Below, piece by piece: positions 35,723 through 45,263 of a DNA stretch of 64,000 nt. Numbering within the stretch: the stretch's first letter is position 1; every line of letters starts with the position of its first letter. The DNA is from JBBQVS01 sp964250805 (GTDB lineage: Bacteria; Chloroflexota; Ktedonobacteria; Ktedonobacterales; Ktedonobacteraceae): assembly GCA_964250805.1 (NCBI GenBank), contig CAXUHG010000006.1, positions 1 through 64,000 on the forward strand. The letters run 5' to 3'. A program made the position numbers and the translations under genes. The notes below the pieces were generated by a model that had not been told where the DNA came from, did not search any database, and worked only from the letters and a program-made list of their open reading frames with translations.

Positions 35723-37762
35723 ATGACGACATCAGATGTTCCACAAAATATTAATAAAGAGCAGGAAATTCCATCGCTATTTAGCGATTTCGATCTCTAT
35801 CTGTTTGGGCAAGGTAAAAATTATCGCATCTACGATAAATTAGGTGCCCATCCTCGTGTTGTCAATGAGGTTACAGGAGTCAACTTTGCTGTCTGGGCAC
35901 CGTCGGCACGTAGCGTTTCAGTCATAGGAGATTTCAACGACTGGAACCGGAGCGCAACGCTGATGCATCTCCGTCATGAGCAATTGGGGATATGGGAATG
36001 TTTTGTGCCGAACCTGCCACTTGGCATCCATTATAAATACGCAATCTATTCACGCTACAACAATTACTCCGTCGATAAAACAGACCCCTACAGCTTTGCA
36101 ATGGAACTACGCCCAAATACCGCTAGCATTGTCACAGACATTCACCAACATACATGGCAAGATAGCGCATGGATGGTGCAGCGCGAACAGGCGCAACGTA
36201 CCAGTACACCTATCTCCATCTACGAAGTTCATCTAGGGTCGTGGCGGCACGTTCCTGAACGTCACCAGGAAGGCGCGATAGAGGAAGACCGATTCATGAC
36301 ATATCGCGAATTGGCACCCGCGCTTACTGATTATGTCAAAAACTTGGGCTTCACGCACATCGAACTGATGCCAATTACCGAGTATCCATACGATGGCTCA
36401 TGGGGCTATCAGGTCACGGGCTATTACGCGCCGACTAGCCGCTTCGGGTCGCCAGAGGATTTTCAATACTTCGTCGATTACCTGCATCAGCACGACATCG
36501 GCATTCTGCTCGACTGGGTGCCTGCACATTTCCCGAAAGACGGCAACGCGCTGAGTTACTTCGACGGTACGCATCTCTACGAATATGCCGATTCTCGTAA
36601 GGGAGAGCATAAAGAGTGGGGAACCTACGTCTTCGACTATGGACGAAGTGAGGTCAAGAACTTTCTGATTGCAAGTGCATTGTTCTGGTTACATGAATAT
36701 CATATCGACGGCTTGCGCGTCGATGCCGTTGCATCGATGCTCTACCTTGACTATATGCGTGAGTCAGGTCAGTGGGTCACAAATCAATATGGCGGTAGGG
36801 AGCATCTGGAGGCGGTCGATTTTCTGCGCCAGTTGAACGAGGCGGTCTACGGTGAGGAACAGGGCGCGGTTACAGTAGCGGAAGAGTCCACATCATGGCC
36901 TCTCGTCTCTCGTCCAACCTACGTTGGTGGCCTCGGCTTTAGCTATAAATGGAACATGGGCTGGATGCATGATATGTTAGAGTACATGCACCTCGACCCG
37001 ATCTATCGCCGCTATCACCATAACAATATCACCTTTTCGCTCATGTACGCCTACTCGGAAAACTTCATTCTGCCGCTCTCACACGATGAGGTTGTGCATA
37101 TCAAAGGCTCGATGATTAACAAAATGCCCGGCGACCTGTGGCAAAAGTTCGCCAATCTGCGCTCCTTCTATGGCTACATGTGGGGACACCCCGGCAAAAA
37201 ATTGCTCTTCATGGGGGCGGAATTTGGGCAGTGGCACGAATGGAACTTCGCCGAAAGCCTCGATTGGCATCTACTCACTCCACCAAGCAATCCGCATCAC
37301 GCCCAGTTGAGCGACTTTATACGAGAACTCAACCGCATCTATCACCAGGAACCAGCCTTGAGCGTATTAGATACGGACGAGAAAGGCTTCGCGTGGATAG
37401 ACCCACATGACTCGGATAATAGCGTCATCTCTTTTATGAGACGTAGTGGAAAAGATGAGGAGACACTTATCTTTGTCTGCAATTTTACGCCCGTTCCGCG
37501 TCATGGCTACCGTCTAGGCGTGCCATTTGAGGGGAACTACTATGAAATACTGAATAGCGACGACGCACGTTATGGCGGAAGTGGCTTAGTCAATAGCCAG
37601 GCAATGGCGAGCGACCCTATCCCCTGGCAGTCATGTCCACAGTCTGTCGTCTTGACACTCCCTCCACTTGCTACAGTGGTGCTTAAAGGGCGTCCGGCAC
37701 AAGTACCAACAAAAAATATACCTGAATTTTCACATAGAGAAGCGAGTAATAATGAGTCGTAA
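35723..37762 (+). CDS. glgB: 1,4-alpha-glucan branching enzyme
   Basis: 679 residues. Makes alpha-1,6 branches in glycogen. N-terminal CBM48 (about 50-150, GVNFAVWAPSARSVSVIGDFNDWN), then GH13 barrel: HIELMPITEYPYDGSWGYQ, DWVPAHFPKD, GLRVDAVASMLYLDY (nucleophile Asp), VTVAEESTSWP (acid/base Glu), LPLSHDEVVHIKGS (transition-state Asp). C-terminal all-beta domain ends near 655. ATG 35723 is preceded by AAGGG at modest spacing; the frame extends only to a TTG 12 bases upstream. Other glg genes are not in the window. It overlaps the next gene by 11 bp. Confidence 0.97.
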   Translation: MTTSDVPQNINKEQEIPSLFSDFDLYLFGQGKNYRIYDKLGAHPRVVNEVTGVNFAVWAPSARSVSVIGDFNDWNRSATLMHLRHEQLGIWECFVPNLPLGIHYKYAIYSRYNNYSVDKTDPYSFAMELRPNTASIVTDIHQHTWQDSAWMVQREQAQRTSTPISIYEVHLGSWRHVPERHQEGAIEEDRFMTYRELAPALTDYVKNLGFTHIELMPITEYPYDGSWGYQVTGYYAPTSRFGSPEDFQYFVDYLHQHDIGILLDWVPAHFPKDGNALSYFDGTHLYEYADSRKGEHKEWGTYVFDYGRSEVKNFLIASALFWLHEYHIDGLRVDAVASMLYLDYMRESGQWVTNQYGGREHLEAVDFLRQLNEAVYGEEQGAVTVAEESTSWPLVSRPTYVGGLGFSYKWNMGWMHDMLEYMHLDPIYRRYHHNNITFSLMYAYSENFILPLSHDEVVHIKGSMINKMPGDLWQKFANLRSFYGYMWGHPGKKLLFMGAEFGQWHEWNFAESLDWHLLTPPSNPHHAQLSDFIRELNRIYHQEPALSVLDTDEKGFAWIDPHDSDNSVISFMRRSGKDEETLIFVCNFTPVPRHGYRLGVPFEGNYYEILNSDDARYGGSGLVNSQAMASDPIPWQSCPQSVVLTLPPLATVVLKGRPAQVPTKNIPEFSHREASNNES

Positions 37763-38645
37763 TAACGGAAAATATTCTAGTCTGAACAGTAACAATAGAA
37801 GAGCGAGTGAACGCTATCGTTCACAGAGAAGCAAAAATCACGCATCAACAGAGGACGAGCGTCTACTCAACCGTCCTACGCAACCGCTGGTAAGTCCAAC
37901 AGCACCGATACCACAAGAGCAGGTCTCACAGGAGGAGCATGCCTTTGATCGTGCGATGAACTTTGATTTTACGCTCACCGATCCGTGGCGCGTGATGCGT
38001 ATTACCAGTGAGTTCGTCAACGGCTTTGATGCCCTTGCACACATCCCACCTGCCGTGACCATCTTTGGCTCAGCACGCACCAAGCCTGATAACCCAGAAT
38101 ATGCATCGGCGACAGAGACTGCTCGTTTGCTGGCAAAGGCGGGTTTTGCGATTATCACAGGTGGTGGTCCTGGCGTGATGGAGGCTGCCAACAAAGGTGC
38201 TCAGGAGGGTGGAAACCTCTCGATTGGCTGCAATATCGAACTTCCCTTCGAGCAATCGTCGAACCAGTACCTGGACATCTCACTTGACTTCAGCTACTTC
38301 TTTGTACGCAAAACCATGTTTATAAAGTATTCCGAGGCGTTTGTCATCTACCCTGGCGGCTTTGGCACGATGGATGAGTTATTCGAGGCATTAACACTGA
38401 TTCAAACCAAGAAAGTAAGTAACTTTCCGGTCATTCTCTATGGCTCGACCTATTGGAGCGGTCTCGTCAATTGGATCACTGACACCATGTTATCCGAAGG
38501 GAAAGTGTCGCCAGAAGACCTTAATTTATTGCGCCTCTCTGACAGTCCCGAAGAAATCTGTAAATTAGTCTGCGATGCGTATAAAGAAAACTATCGTCAG
38601 GATCAGGAACAAGGGCTACACTACCATAATAAGTCTATTCGCTAA
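37752..38645 (+). CDS. LOG-family nucleotide 5'-monophosphate phosphoribohydrolase (TIGR00730 type)
   Basis: 297 residues. The C-terminal 200 residues are the LOG/'lysine decarboxylase-like' Rossmann domain: VTIFGSARTKPDNPEY, FAIITGGGPGVMEAANKGA, and VIYPGGFGTMDELFEALTL (PGGxGTxxE). Such enzymes release the base from cytokinin or other nucleotide monophosphates. The N-terminal 70 residues are disordered and polar (Asn, Ser, Arg-rich) and not part of the family. The start ATG lies inside the end of glgB, so the two may be co-translated. Confidence 0.9.
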   Translation: MSRNNGKYSSLNSNNRRASERYRSQRSKNHASTEDERLLNRPTQPLVSPTAPIPQEQVSQEEHAFDRAMNFDFTLTDPWRVMRITSEFVNGFDALAHIPPAVTIFGSARTKPDNPEYASATETARLLAKAGFAIITGGGPGVMEAANKGAQEGGNLSIGCNIELPFEQSSNQYLDISLDFSYFFVRKTMFIKYSEAFVIYPGGFGTMDELFEALTLIQTKKVSNFPVILYGSTYWSGLVNWITDTMLSEGKVSPEDLNLLRLSDSPEEICKLVCDAYKENYRQDQEQGLHYHNKSIR

Positions 38646-38651
38646 TCTAGG

Positions 38652-38676
38652 CTGTCTGCTTCGATGAAGCAGACAG
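38652..38676. terminator. Bidirectional hairpin terminator
   Basis: Perfect 11-bp stem CTGTCTGCTTC / GAAGCAGACAG with a 3-nt loop, between two convergent genes. T-runs are weak on both sides. Confidence 0.55.
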
Positions 38677-38691
38677 TCAGCAACATAACTG

Positions 38692-39468
38692 TTATTTTGC
38701 TACCCAACCACAATCAACAAGCAGATCGCTTCCTGTCATGAATGAAGCAGCATCGCTTGCTAGAAAGAAGACGGTTTCGGCAATCTCGCGTGGTTCAGCC
38801 CAACGTTTGAATGCCTGCTCTGCCTCGCGGGATTGTTTGACTTCCTCGAAAGAACGGCCTGAGCGTTGTGACTCTAATGCCACATCTGAGCGTAACATGG
38901 GCGTATCCACCGAGCCGGGGCTGATTGAGTTGACGCGGATGTTATCTGATGCCACTTCCCAGGCTAAAGCGCGTGTAAAAGAGAGTATTGCACCTTTGGT
39001 CGCGCCATAGATTGCATGATCCGTCTGCCCCACATGACCAGAAACGGAGGCCATGTTGACGATACTGCCACTTTTTTGTGTTTGCATAATCGGCAAGACG
39101 TGTTTGCAGAGCAGGAATGTGCCACCTAGATTCACATCCACAACTCGACGGTACTCACTCCACTCGGTTTCAACGAGAGGTTTGACGAGTACCATGCCAG
39201 CAACGTTGAGTAGTGTGTCGATACGCCCAAAGCGTTCCTGAACAGCGGCTATCGTTGTCTTAACGCTTGCTTCGTTCACGATGTCGCACTGATAGAAATA
39301 GCAATCGCCGCCTGAACGGTTGACCTCATCACAGACCTGCTGACCCGCGTCGAGTCGATCAAGGGCAGCGATTGCGTAACCACGTTCGGCGAATAGCCGG
39401 AGTGTTGCCTCGCCGATGCCTTGAGCCATGCCAGTAATGAGGGCAACGCGTTTTGTGGACTTACTCAT
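38692..39468 (-). CDS. Short-chain dehydrogenase/reductase
   Basis: 258 residues. NAD(P)-binding ALITGMAQGIGEATLRLFA (TGxxxGIG), LLNVAGMV, catalytic Ser in VNMASVSG and Tyr/Lys in AIYGATKGAI (YxxxK). C-terminal SDAASFMTGSDLLVDCGW is standard for FabG-like SDRs. An Asp after strand 2 (ALDRLD) indicates NAD(H) preference. ATG 39468 is chosen; its first 8 bases overlap the end of the BKACE gene. It is the last gene of the eight-gene leftward block; a plausible role is making or removing a beta-keto group for the BKACE enzyme. Confidence 0.93.
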   Translation of the reverse strand: MSKSTKRVALITGMAQGIGEATLRLFAERGYAIAALDRLDAGQQVCDEVNRSGGDCYFYQCDIVNEASVKTTIAAVQERFGRIDTLLNVAGMVLVKPLVETEWSEYRRVVDVNLGGTFLLCKHVLPIMQTQKSGSIVNMASVSGHVGQTDHAIYGATKGAILSFTRALAWEVASDNIRVNSISPGSVDTPMLRSDVALESQRSGRSFEEVKQSREAEQAFKRWAEPREIAETVFFLASDAASFMTGSDLLVDCGWVAK

Positions 39469-40252
39469 CTTGCGCTCCGATACCCAGTATCTGCCGCGCC
39501 TCTGCCTGCGTTGCGATTTGTCGTCCCAGACGGTGGGCAAGATCAACGACCTCCGCGACCAGTTCGTGCGTCGCTACGACCTGCCCATTGATGTAGGGAT
39601 AATCCTCTGTGCCAACGCGCACATGATCGCCTTGTAGAATTGCGGCAGCTAGGATAGCTTTCTGTTCTGACCCCATAATACTTACGTTGATGACACTCCC
39701 CTCTGGCATCAACCGACGGCGATACAGATATTCTTCCATTGTGGGCGGCGACCATGATCCGCCAGGCCAGCCAAAGAAGAGAGTGGTGAAGTATGGCGCG
39801 GGAAGAAGCCCCTTGCCAATCAAAAATTGCATGTTCCAGATAGAGCCTGTATGCCAGACTTCGAGTTCTGGCTTGACAGAATACTGATTACAGAGAGACA
39901 TGTATTCTTCCAGTTCCTCACGGGGATGCAGCACATGCACATCCAAACCAGTAAACGCCTCGTCGTGATGACTAACAATCATTGAGATCATGTCGGCATG
40001 CTCCGTCCAGACCTCGATACGATCAGGAATGGGCAAGCTTGACATGCCGCACTGAACAACTAGTCCAGTATGCTGATGCAGGGTATGAATAACTTGCGTC
40101 CACATTCCTTGTGCATGAATATGAAATATGTGTGCGCCAGCTTGCTCACATAATTTGGCCTCGTCGGTAATCTCCTCTACAGTATGCGGATAAGGCACGT
40201 CTGGTGAGAGCCAGCAGATGTTTGGCGTAGCGGTAATAATTAACGGATTCAC
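39461..40252 (-). CDS. BKACE family beta-keto acid cleavage enzyme (DUF849)
   Basis: 263 residues. The family condenses a beta-keto acid with acetyl-CoA, splitting it to acetoacetate and a new acyl-CoA; the type enzyme Kce acts on 3-keto-5-aminohexanoate. Landmarks: PLIITATPN, AGAHIFHIHAQG (zinc-binding His-x-His), VVQCGMSS, KPELEVWHTGS, and GDHVRVGTEDYPY with the expected Glu-containing turn. The usual HVRD is HAQG here, so the pocket near zinc differs from the lysine-fermentation enzyme. GTG 40252 is preferred because GAGGTAA lies 9 bases upstream. Confidence 0.86.
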   Translation of the reverse strand: MNPLIITATPNICWLSPDVPYPHTVEEITDEAKLCEQAGAHIFHIHAQGMWTQVIHTLHQHTGLVVQCGMSSLPIPDRIEVWTEHADMISMIVSHHDEAFTGLDVHVLHPREELEEYMSLCNQYSVKPELEVWHTGSIWNMQFLIGKGLLPAPYFTTLFFGWPGGSWSPPTMEEYLYRRRLMPEGSVINVSIMGSEQKAILAAAILQGDHVRVGTEDYPYINGQVVATHELVAEVVDLAHRLGRQIATQAEARQILGIGAQDE

Positions 40253-40341
40253 AGGTGTAGTTACCTCTTTCCTTAGCAAAAGAAACACGACTGCAGAAAA
40301 CGAAACGGGTTGCAACGTTCCCTCACCATATCACCGCAATG

Positions 40342-41616
40342 CTATATGTTGGGCACTTTGAGTGCCATCACAATGCAGCTTGCGATAAAAAACAGAGCAG
40401 AGACGACGAAAAAGATGATGAAACTGGTAAGCGTTGGCGCACCCTGAAAGTTCAGGATGACACCAAATATCGGCGGTGCTATACCATTGGCAACTCCTGT
40501 CGCAAGATTCGCATATGCCATGTATTTGCCCGCCTCTTCGATTGGCACTAGATCACTTGAAAGGGCAGTATCGACGCTAAGAATGACTCCATTTGAGGCA
40601 CTGTAGAACGATGAGAAGATGATGAAAACCAGGAAGGTCGTCGCAAATGGGAAAAAAAGCCCGACCACGCTCGCAATAATCACAGAGATGATGATAATGT
40701 TGCGGCGTCCAAATTTATCAGAAAGAGAGCCAGCACCTAAAGCAAAAAGCACGCTGATCACCAGGCTGATGAGTCCTGATATCTGAATGGCTGTTGCTAG
40801 CGCATCCGGTGCTGTAATATGGATAATGCCCTCAAGATAGTAAACTCCGAAAAACTGGAAGCCAGAGACTCCCATATAAATCAGAAAACTTCCAAAGACG
40901 AACCAGAAAAAGACACTGATACCGGGACGTTTCTCGATATGGAACATTTCTGCCAGTACCGCTTTCAGCTTAATCGGCTTGGCATCCAACATCGGCTTGT
41001 CGTAGCGACGCATAGCAAATACATTCAGCAACGTCATAACCGCGTAGAGAACCGCAACAAGGATATAGCCAGCACTCGCAAGGTGTGCGGCAAATAGTGC
41101 TGTCACTCCACCAACTCCAATAGCCGACCCAATTATCGTAAACACGCCTTTGATACCAGCACTAATACCACGCTGGTTCACGGGAACAAAGTCGGCAAGC
41201 GTCGGCTGCCATGCGCCAGAAGCTATATTGGTGAAGAACTGCATCCCAAAGTAGGCTAGACAGACACTGAAGAGTGAGAGCGGCACAAAGACAGGAATGA
41301 GGAGGAATGGTAACGTTAGAAGCATTCCTACTACCAGCGTTGGCCTGCGTCGCCCATAACGGCTGCTTGAGTGATCGCTGAGAATGCCCGCGACAATATT
41401 CACGATGACCGCAATCCCAATTGCTATACCAACAAGAACGCCTAGCACGATGCCCTTTGTTGCCTCTGAGGTAACGGCCTCGACCTGCACGGGCAAGATG
41501 TAAATGTTATAGGAGAGCCAGACGACGTTTACCCCCAGAGCAAAAAAGCTTGTCATTATGAGCGCGGGCATAGACAATCGCTTCGTCGGCGTCGAAATCG
41601 CTGAAATAACGGACAT
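40342..41616 (-). CDS. Major facilitator superfamily transporter
   Basis: 424 residues with 12 hydrophobic segments. The loop between segments 2 and 3 reads GILSDHSSSRYGRRRPTLVVG, and the second half repeats it as GSLSDKFGRRNIII, the two MFS signature loops. The SRYGRRRP form resembles the sugar/SLC45-like and GPH-related carriers. ATG 41616 has AAAGGAGAC upstream. In the middle of the eight-gene block, it probably brings in the pathway's substrate or exports its product. Confidence 0.9.
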   Translation of the reverse strand: MSVISAISTPTKRLSMPALIMTSFFALGVNVVWLSYNIYILPVQVEAVTSEATKGIVLGVLVGIAIGIAVIVNIVAGILSDHSSSRYGRRRPTLVVGMLLTLPFLLIPVFVPLSLFSVCLAYFGMQFFTNIASGAWQPTLADFVPVNQRGISAGIKGVFTIIGSAIGVGGVTALFAAHLASAGYILVAVLYAVMTLLNVFAMRRYDKPMLDAKPIKLKAVLAEMFHIEKRPGISVFFWFVFGSFLIYMGVSGFQFFGVYYLEGIIHITAPDALATAIQISGLISLVISVLFALGAGSLSDKFGRRNIIIISVIIASVVGLFFPFATTFLVFIIFSSFYSASNGVILSVDTALSSDLVPIEEAGKYMAYANLATGVANGIAPPIFGVILNFQGAPTLTSFIIFFVVSALFFIASCIVMALKVPNI

Positions 41617-41659
41617 GGATGTCTCCTTTATTTCTGAGACCTTCGTCATTTTGCGCTTC

Positions 41660-41986
41660 TTAGAACATCAGTTTCTGCAGTTTCATCAGATCTTCCTGTG
41701 CGCCCTGAACCTTGATTCTCCGTGTCATATAGGCCGTCATGGGATTCACCTTTTTGTCCATAATGCCAGCCAACACATCAGTATTAGCAGTTGTCTTAAT
41801 ATCAGGCTTCTCTATCGTTTTCTCTTCTAGCGTGGCATTTCCATTGACAATGGTCATCACAAAGGCTTGCTTTGTATCAGGAAACTCGAACAGCAGAGTT
41901 TTCGTAAAGTCTTTGAAATAGTCCCGATTGGCGGGATCAGTGAAACGCTCCTGGACACGCTGCAGATAGGGAAGAATGTCTGCCAT
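41660..41986 (-). CDS. SCP2 sterol-binding domain protein
   Basis: 108 residues, a single small SCP2-like domain: MADILPYLQRVQERFTDP, TKTLLFEFPDTKQAFVMTIV, KPDIKTTANTDVLAGIMDKKVNPMTAYMTRRIKVQG, which is the lipid-pocket region. Such proteins bind fatty acyl, sterol or other hydrophobic molecules. AAAGGA precedes ATG 41986. In this context it may carry a hydrophobic intermediate to the P450 or other enzymes. Confidence 0.88.
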   Translation of the reverse strand: MADILPYLQRVQERFTDPANRDYFKDFTKTLLFEFPDTKQAFVMTIVNGNATLEEKTIEKPDIKTTANTDVLAGIMDKKVNPMTAYMTRRIKVQGAQEDLMKLQKLMF

Positions 41987-42017
41987 GAGAAATAGTCCTT
42001 TCACTTCATGATGTACG

Positions 42018-43043
42018 TTATTGAGAAACGGGAACAGCTTTTCCCTCGGCGATTGATGTATAACCCGCTTCGGCTACCTGGATTGCATGATAACCATAGA
42101 GCGAATTGATTCTAGGAAGTCGCTTCTCGATAATTGCCTGGACAAAATCCTGCACCTCCGCAATCATAGAGAGGTACTTCCAGGCCAGAGGCTCGTAAGG
42201 AACATTATCCAGAGGCGTACCATCAACATCGTCGGAGCCACGAAAATGCATTACTGGTGGATTTGCCAGTTGATCGACGATTAGTGACCCCTTACTACCG
42301 TGAATTTCCAGGCGTTCGGTCCACGGTGCTTCGACGATACAGCTCTGTGTGGTTTCAAAAACTGCCCCATTCGCTAAATGACCAAAGGCAACTGTGTGGT
42401 CATCGACAACGCTTTCAGGAATGACTTTGTAAGCAATCGCTTGAATATCGCGCACGCCACCAAAGAGCCACCTCATCAGATAAAAAGAATGCACACCTGA
42501 ATCCAGAAGAACACCTAAATTTTCCGGGCTACCCACCCAGCTTGTCTGACTTTTGATACGTCCTACCTCACTGCCAGCGATGTAGGTGCGAACTAAGCGG
42601 ATATCGCCTAGTTCATCAGCATGTAACAAACGTTCAGCTTCGAGGTAGGCAGTAACAAAGTGGGTGTTCTCCGCGACAGTAAATGTAACTCCCCTAGCCT
42701 CTGCGGTTTGAATCAGGTGGAGAGCTTGTTCAGAGGTCATAGCCATTGGCTTTTCGACCAGCACATGTTTACCTTGTTCCAGTGCTGCCAGCGCGATTGG
42801 ATAGTGCCAGCGATGAGGCACAGTAATGTCCACCATGTCTACATTGGCATCAGCTATCAACGCATGATAATCAGTATAAACACGGGCGTTATAGGGAATT
42901 GCACGCTCATGTGCCGCTCTTTCATTGACATCACAAACGGCAACAATCTGGGCGAGGTCAGGAATTTCGCTATAGCCAGCTTCATGTACATAGGCAATAC
43001 CGCCAGTACCTATGATGCCTACTCGGACGTTACTTATACTCAT
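42018..43043 (-). CDS. Gfo/Idh/MocA family oxidoreductase
   Basis: 341 residues. N-terminal Rossmann domain VRVGIIGTGGIAYVHEAGY, VDMVDITVPHRWHYPIALAALEQGKHVLVEKPMAM (EKP motif with catalytic Lys). The C-terminal alpha/beta domain (GSEVGRIKSQTSWVG, GVLLDSGVHSFYLMRWLFG) holds the conserved DxGxH with substrate-binding His. Members oxidise sugar or inositol hydroxyls using NAD(P). AGGAGGCG precedes the ATG. Confidence 0.93.
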   Translation of the reverse strand: MSISNVRVGIIGTGGIAYVHEAGYSEIPDLAQIVAVCDVNERAAHERAIPYNARVYTDYHALIADANVDMVDITVPHRWHYPIALAALEQGKHVLVEKPMAMTSEQALHLIQTAEARGVTFTVAENTHFVTAYLEAERLLHADELGDIRLVRTYIAGSEVGRIKSQTSWVGSPENLGVLLDSGVHSFYLMRWLFGGVRDIQAIAYKVIPESVVDDHTVAFGHLANGAVFETTQSCIVEAPWTERLEIHGSKGSLIVDQLANPPVMHFRGSDDVDGTPLDNVPYEPLAWKYLSMIAEVQDFVQAIIEKRLPRINSLYGYHAIQVAEAGYTSIAEGKAVPVSQ

Positions 43044-43115
43044 ACGCCTCCTTGAAAACCATGAATAGGGAAATAGCCTGATGAAGCTTTCACCAGGAGC
43101 AAAAGCAAGAATCCG

Positions 43116-44237
43116 CTACACGCTTTGTATGGCGGGATTGCTGTTCGTCAACTTAATTGCTCCCGTCTGTGTCACCAGGAAGGTTTCTTCGTTGCCGATG
43201 TTGGTTCCGTCCTTGTAGGCTGTATACAACTCGATGTTCAGCACCATGCCAGCTTGTACGGTATGAAGTGTATCAAAAGAAATCCATGCCTCCTCCGTCT
43301 GTAAACCGATACTGTGACCAACATTGACAAAGTATGGTGGTAGCGAATGATTGGTATAGATATCCGTTGCCAACGCGTACAGATCGGCGAACAATACTCC
43401 TGGACGCAATGCCTGTCCGACCTGATCGATGATTCCGCACATCGTAGCATGCAACGTTTGCAAATCATCTGGAATAGCACCAGTATAGAGCAGACGACGA
43501 TTGTCGGAGGTATAGCCGTCAACAACCGCACCTAAATCAAGCGTGACCAGCTCGTCCGCTTCAAGCGTTTCGTCGAATGCAATCTCAGGATTTGACGTGC
43601 CGAAAGCGATGGTGGTGTGTCCAATGCCTGTTGCACCATGCTTGAGCATAAGCTGTTTGGCGGTATTGATTAGCCAGAGTCTTGAGGTGCCAATCTTGAC
43701 CTGCTCACGTAGTTCGGCTACCGTCTCTTCGACAATAGCAGTGGCTTTACGCATCAAAGCAAGTTCGTTTTCGGTCTTTATCAGTCGAGCCTGCAAAAGA
43801 ATCTCATCGGCAGGCACAAGTGCAGCGGGCAAAACGAACTCGTGCAGTATATTCAACACGTAAAAAGGACAAGCGCTTTCTATGCCTATTTTCGCATCGG
43901 GTGAAAGCGTCTCTTGAAGGAAATCGCGCAACTCATCAAGTGCGCTATCCCAGTTGAAAAAGGTGCGTACATCGTCAACATCGAAGGTAAAGCCTAACGT
44001 TGCTCCAATCCAACATAGCAACGTCCTTGTGCCATCCGCCGCAATATAGACGAAGAAAGGAAGCTGATTTTTGAGCGCGAAGAGGATAGGATTGCCACTA
44101 CCAGCCAGAACTGGTAGTCCTGATGTATAGTAGACGTTTTCTGGAGAGCTAAGTAGGAGGCCAGCAAGTCCTTGCGCCTGAATCTGCTCGGCTATTGCAG
44201 CCGCTCCCACTCCTAATGTATGTACGGAATACGCCAT
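43116..44237 (-). CDS. M24 family metallopeptidase (Xaa-Pro peptidase/creatinase-like)
   Basis: 373 residues. N-terminal creatinase-type domain (about 1-130) and pita-bread domain with all five metal ligands: Asp in VTLDLGAVVDGYTSDNRR (two Asp), His in VNVGHSIGL, Glu in MVLNIELYT and Glu in NEETFLVT. This fits Xaa-Pro aminopeptidases, but the fold also covers creatinase and DMSP lyase. Since its neighbours are small-molecule enzymes, a non-peptide C-N or C-S substrate is possible. Confidence 0.92.
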   Translation of the reverse strand: MAYSVHTLGVGAAAIAEQIQAQGLAGLLLSSPENVYYTSGLPVLAGSGNPILFALKNQLPFFVYIAADGTRTLLCWIGATLGFTFDVDDVRTFFNWDSALDELRDFLQETLSPDAKIGIESACPFYVLNILHEFVLPAALVPADEILLQARLIKTENELALMRKATAIVEETVAELREQVKIGTSRLWLINTAKQLMLKHGATGIGHTTIAFGTSNPEIAFDETLEADELVTLDLGAVVDGYTSDNRRLLYTGAIPDDLQTLHATMCGIIDQVGQALRPGVLFADLYALATDIYTNHSLPPYFVNVGHSIGLQTEEAWISFDTLHTVQAGMVLNIELYTAYKDGTNIGNEETFLVTQTGAIKLTNSNPAIQSV

Positions 44238-44339
44238 TATAGTTCCGTCCTTCGCATAAGTACTGAAAAGCGATGACCTGTTCTTTATATTTTTACCACA
44301 TTCATTGTGAAATTACAAAAGATGAGTTCGCGGCAGTAC

Positions 44340-45245
44340 CTATACGTCGGCGCCGCGACGCAATTTCTCCAGCATTCCTAATTGCTCGCTTACAGGCATT
44401 GGCACCAAATCAAAAAAGACGTGCTGAATACCCAGGTCTGCTAATCGTTGCATATCCTCGGAAATTTGTTCGAGGGAACCGCTCAATGGATTACGCGCCT
44501 CTGGTAACGGAGACGTGCTGACCACGCTGTTTGAGCGCACAATAATCTGCATAGCTTGTGGATTCCGTCCTGCCTGTCGTACCATCTCAGGAAAAACATG
44601 TGCAATCTCCTCTAGTGAACTCCACGACCTTGCGACAGGATTCACGCCATCTGCTAAACGAGCGGCTCGTTCAAGTAGTGCCAGTGAAGACGTGCCAAGC
44701 AGAAGAGGTACACCGTTAGGTTGTAGGGGTTTGGGTCCAATATCGGACTTCACAATGTGATAAGAGCGTCCCTCATACTCAACAGGATCAGGTCCCAATG
44801 CAGCACGTAAAGCACCTATATAGTCCTCGAGACCCCTCCCTCTACGTTGCCACGAAATATTAGCGGTATCAAATTCGTCCTTGACCCAGCCTTGCCCAAT
44901 TCCCGCAATGACCCGCCCTTGACTGAACTGGTCGAGCGTGGCGAAGCGGCGAGCCAGCACTACTGGTGTATGAAAGAGCGCATTGATGACACTTGTACCT
45001 AGTTTGATATGCTCAGTCTTCGCGGCAATATACGACAGCGTTTCCAGGGGATCATACACAGTTTTGAAGTATTGAGGCATCGGATTCGAGGGATGCCCAT
45101 AGGCAACAAAGTGGTGCGGACGCAACAAACGCTCTCCCACCCACAGCGAGGCGTAGCCTAACCTCTCGGCTTCCTGAGCGAATTGCGTTATGAGAGCGGG
45201 AGATGCCTCCGCTCCCATATGTGGTAGTGCAATGCCTATCTGCAA
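44340..45245 (-). CDS. LLM-class flavin/F420-dependent oxidoreductase
   Basis: 301 residues, luciferase-like TIM barrel. Start MQIGIALPHMGAEASPALI; LWVGERLLRPHHF, KLGTSVINALFHTPVVLARR, QGRVIAGIGQGWVKDEF, VPLLLGTSSLALLERAARLADG. This is the TIGR03619-type F420-dependent group rather than bacterial luciferase itself. It may be a redox step or monooxygenase in the block. It ends 102 bp before the M24 gene and starts 18 bp after P450. Confidence 0.9.
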   Translation of the reverse strand: MQIGIALPHMGAEASPALITQFAQEAERLGYASLWVGERLLRPHHFVAYGHPSNPMPQYFKTVYDPLETLSYIAAKTEHIKLGTSVINALFHTPVVLARRFATLDQFSQGRVIAGIGQGWVKDEFDTANISWQRRGRGLEDYIGALRAALGPDPVEYEGRSYHIVKSDIGPKPLQPNGVPLLLGTSSLALLERAARLADGVNPVARSWSSLEEIAHVFPEMVRQAGRNPQAMQIIVRSNSVVSTSPLPEARNPLSGSLEQISEDMQRLADLGIQHVFFDLVPMPVSEQLGMLEKLRRGADV

Positions 45246-45263
45246 GTATGCACACCTTTCTAT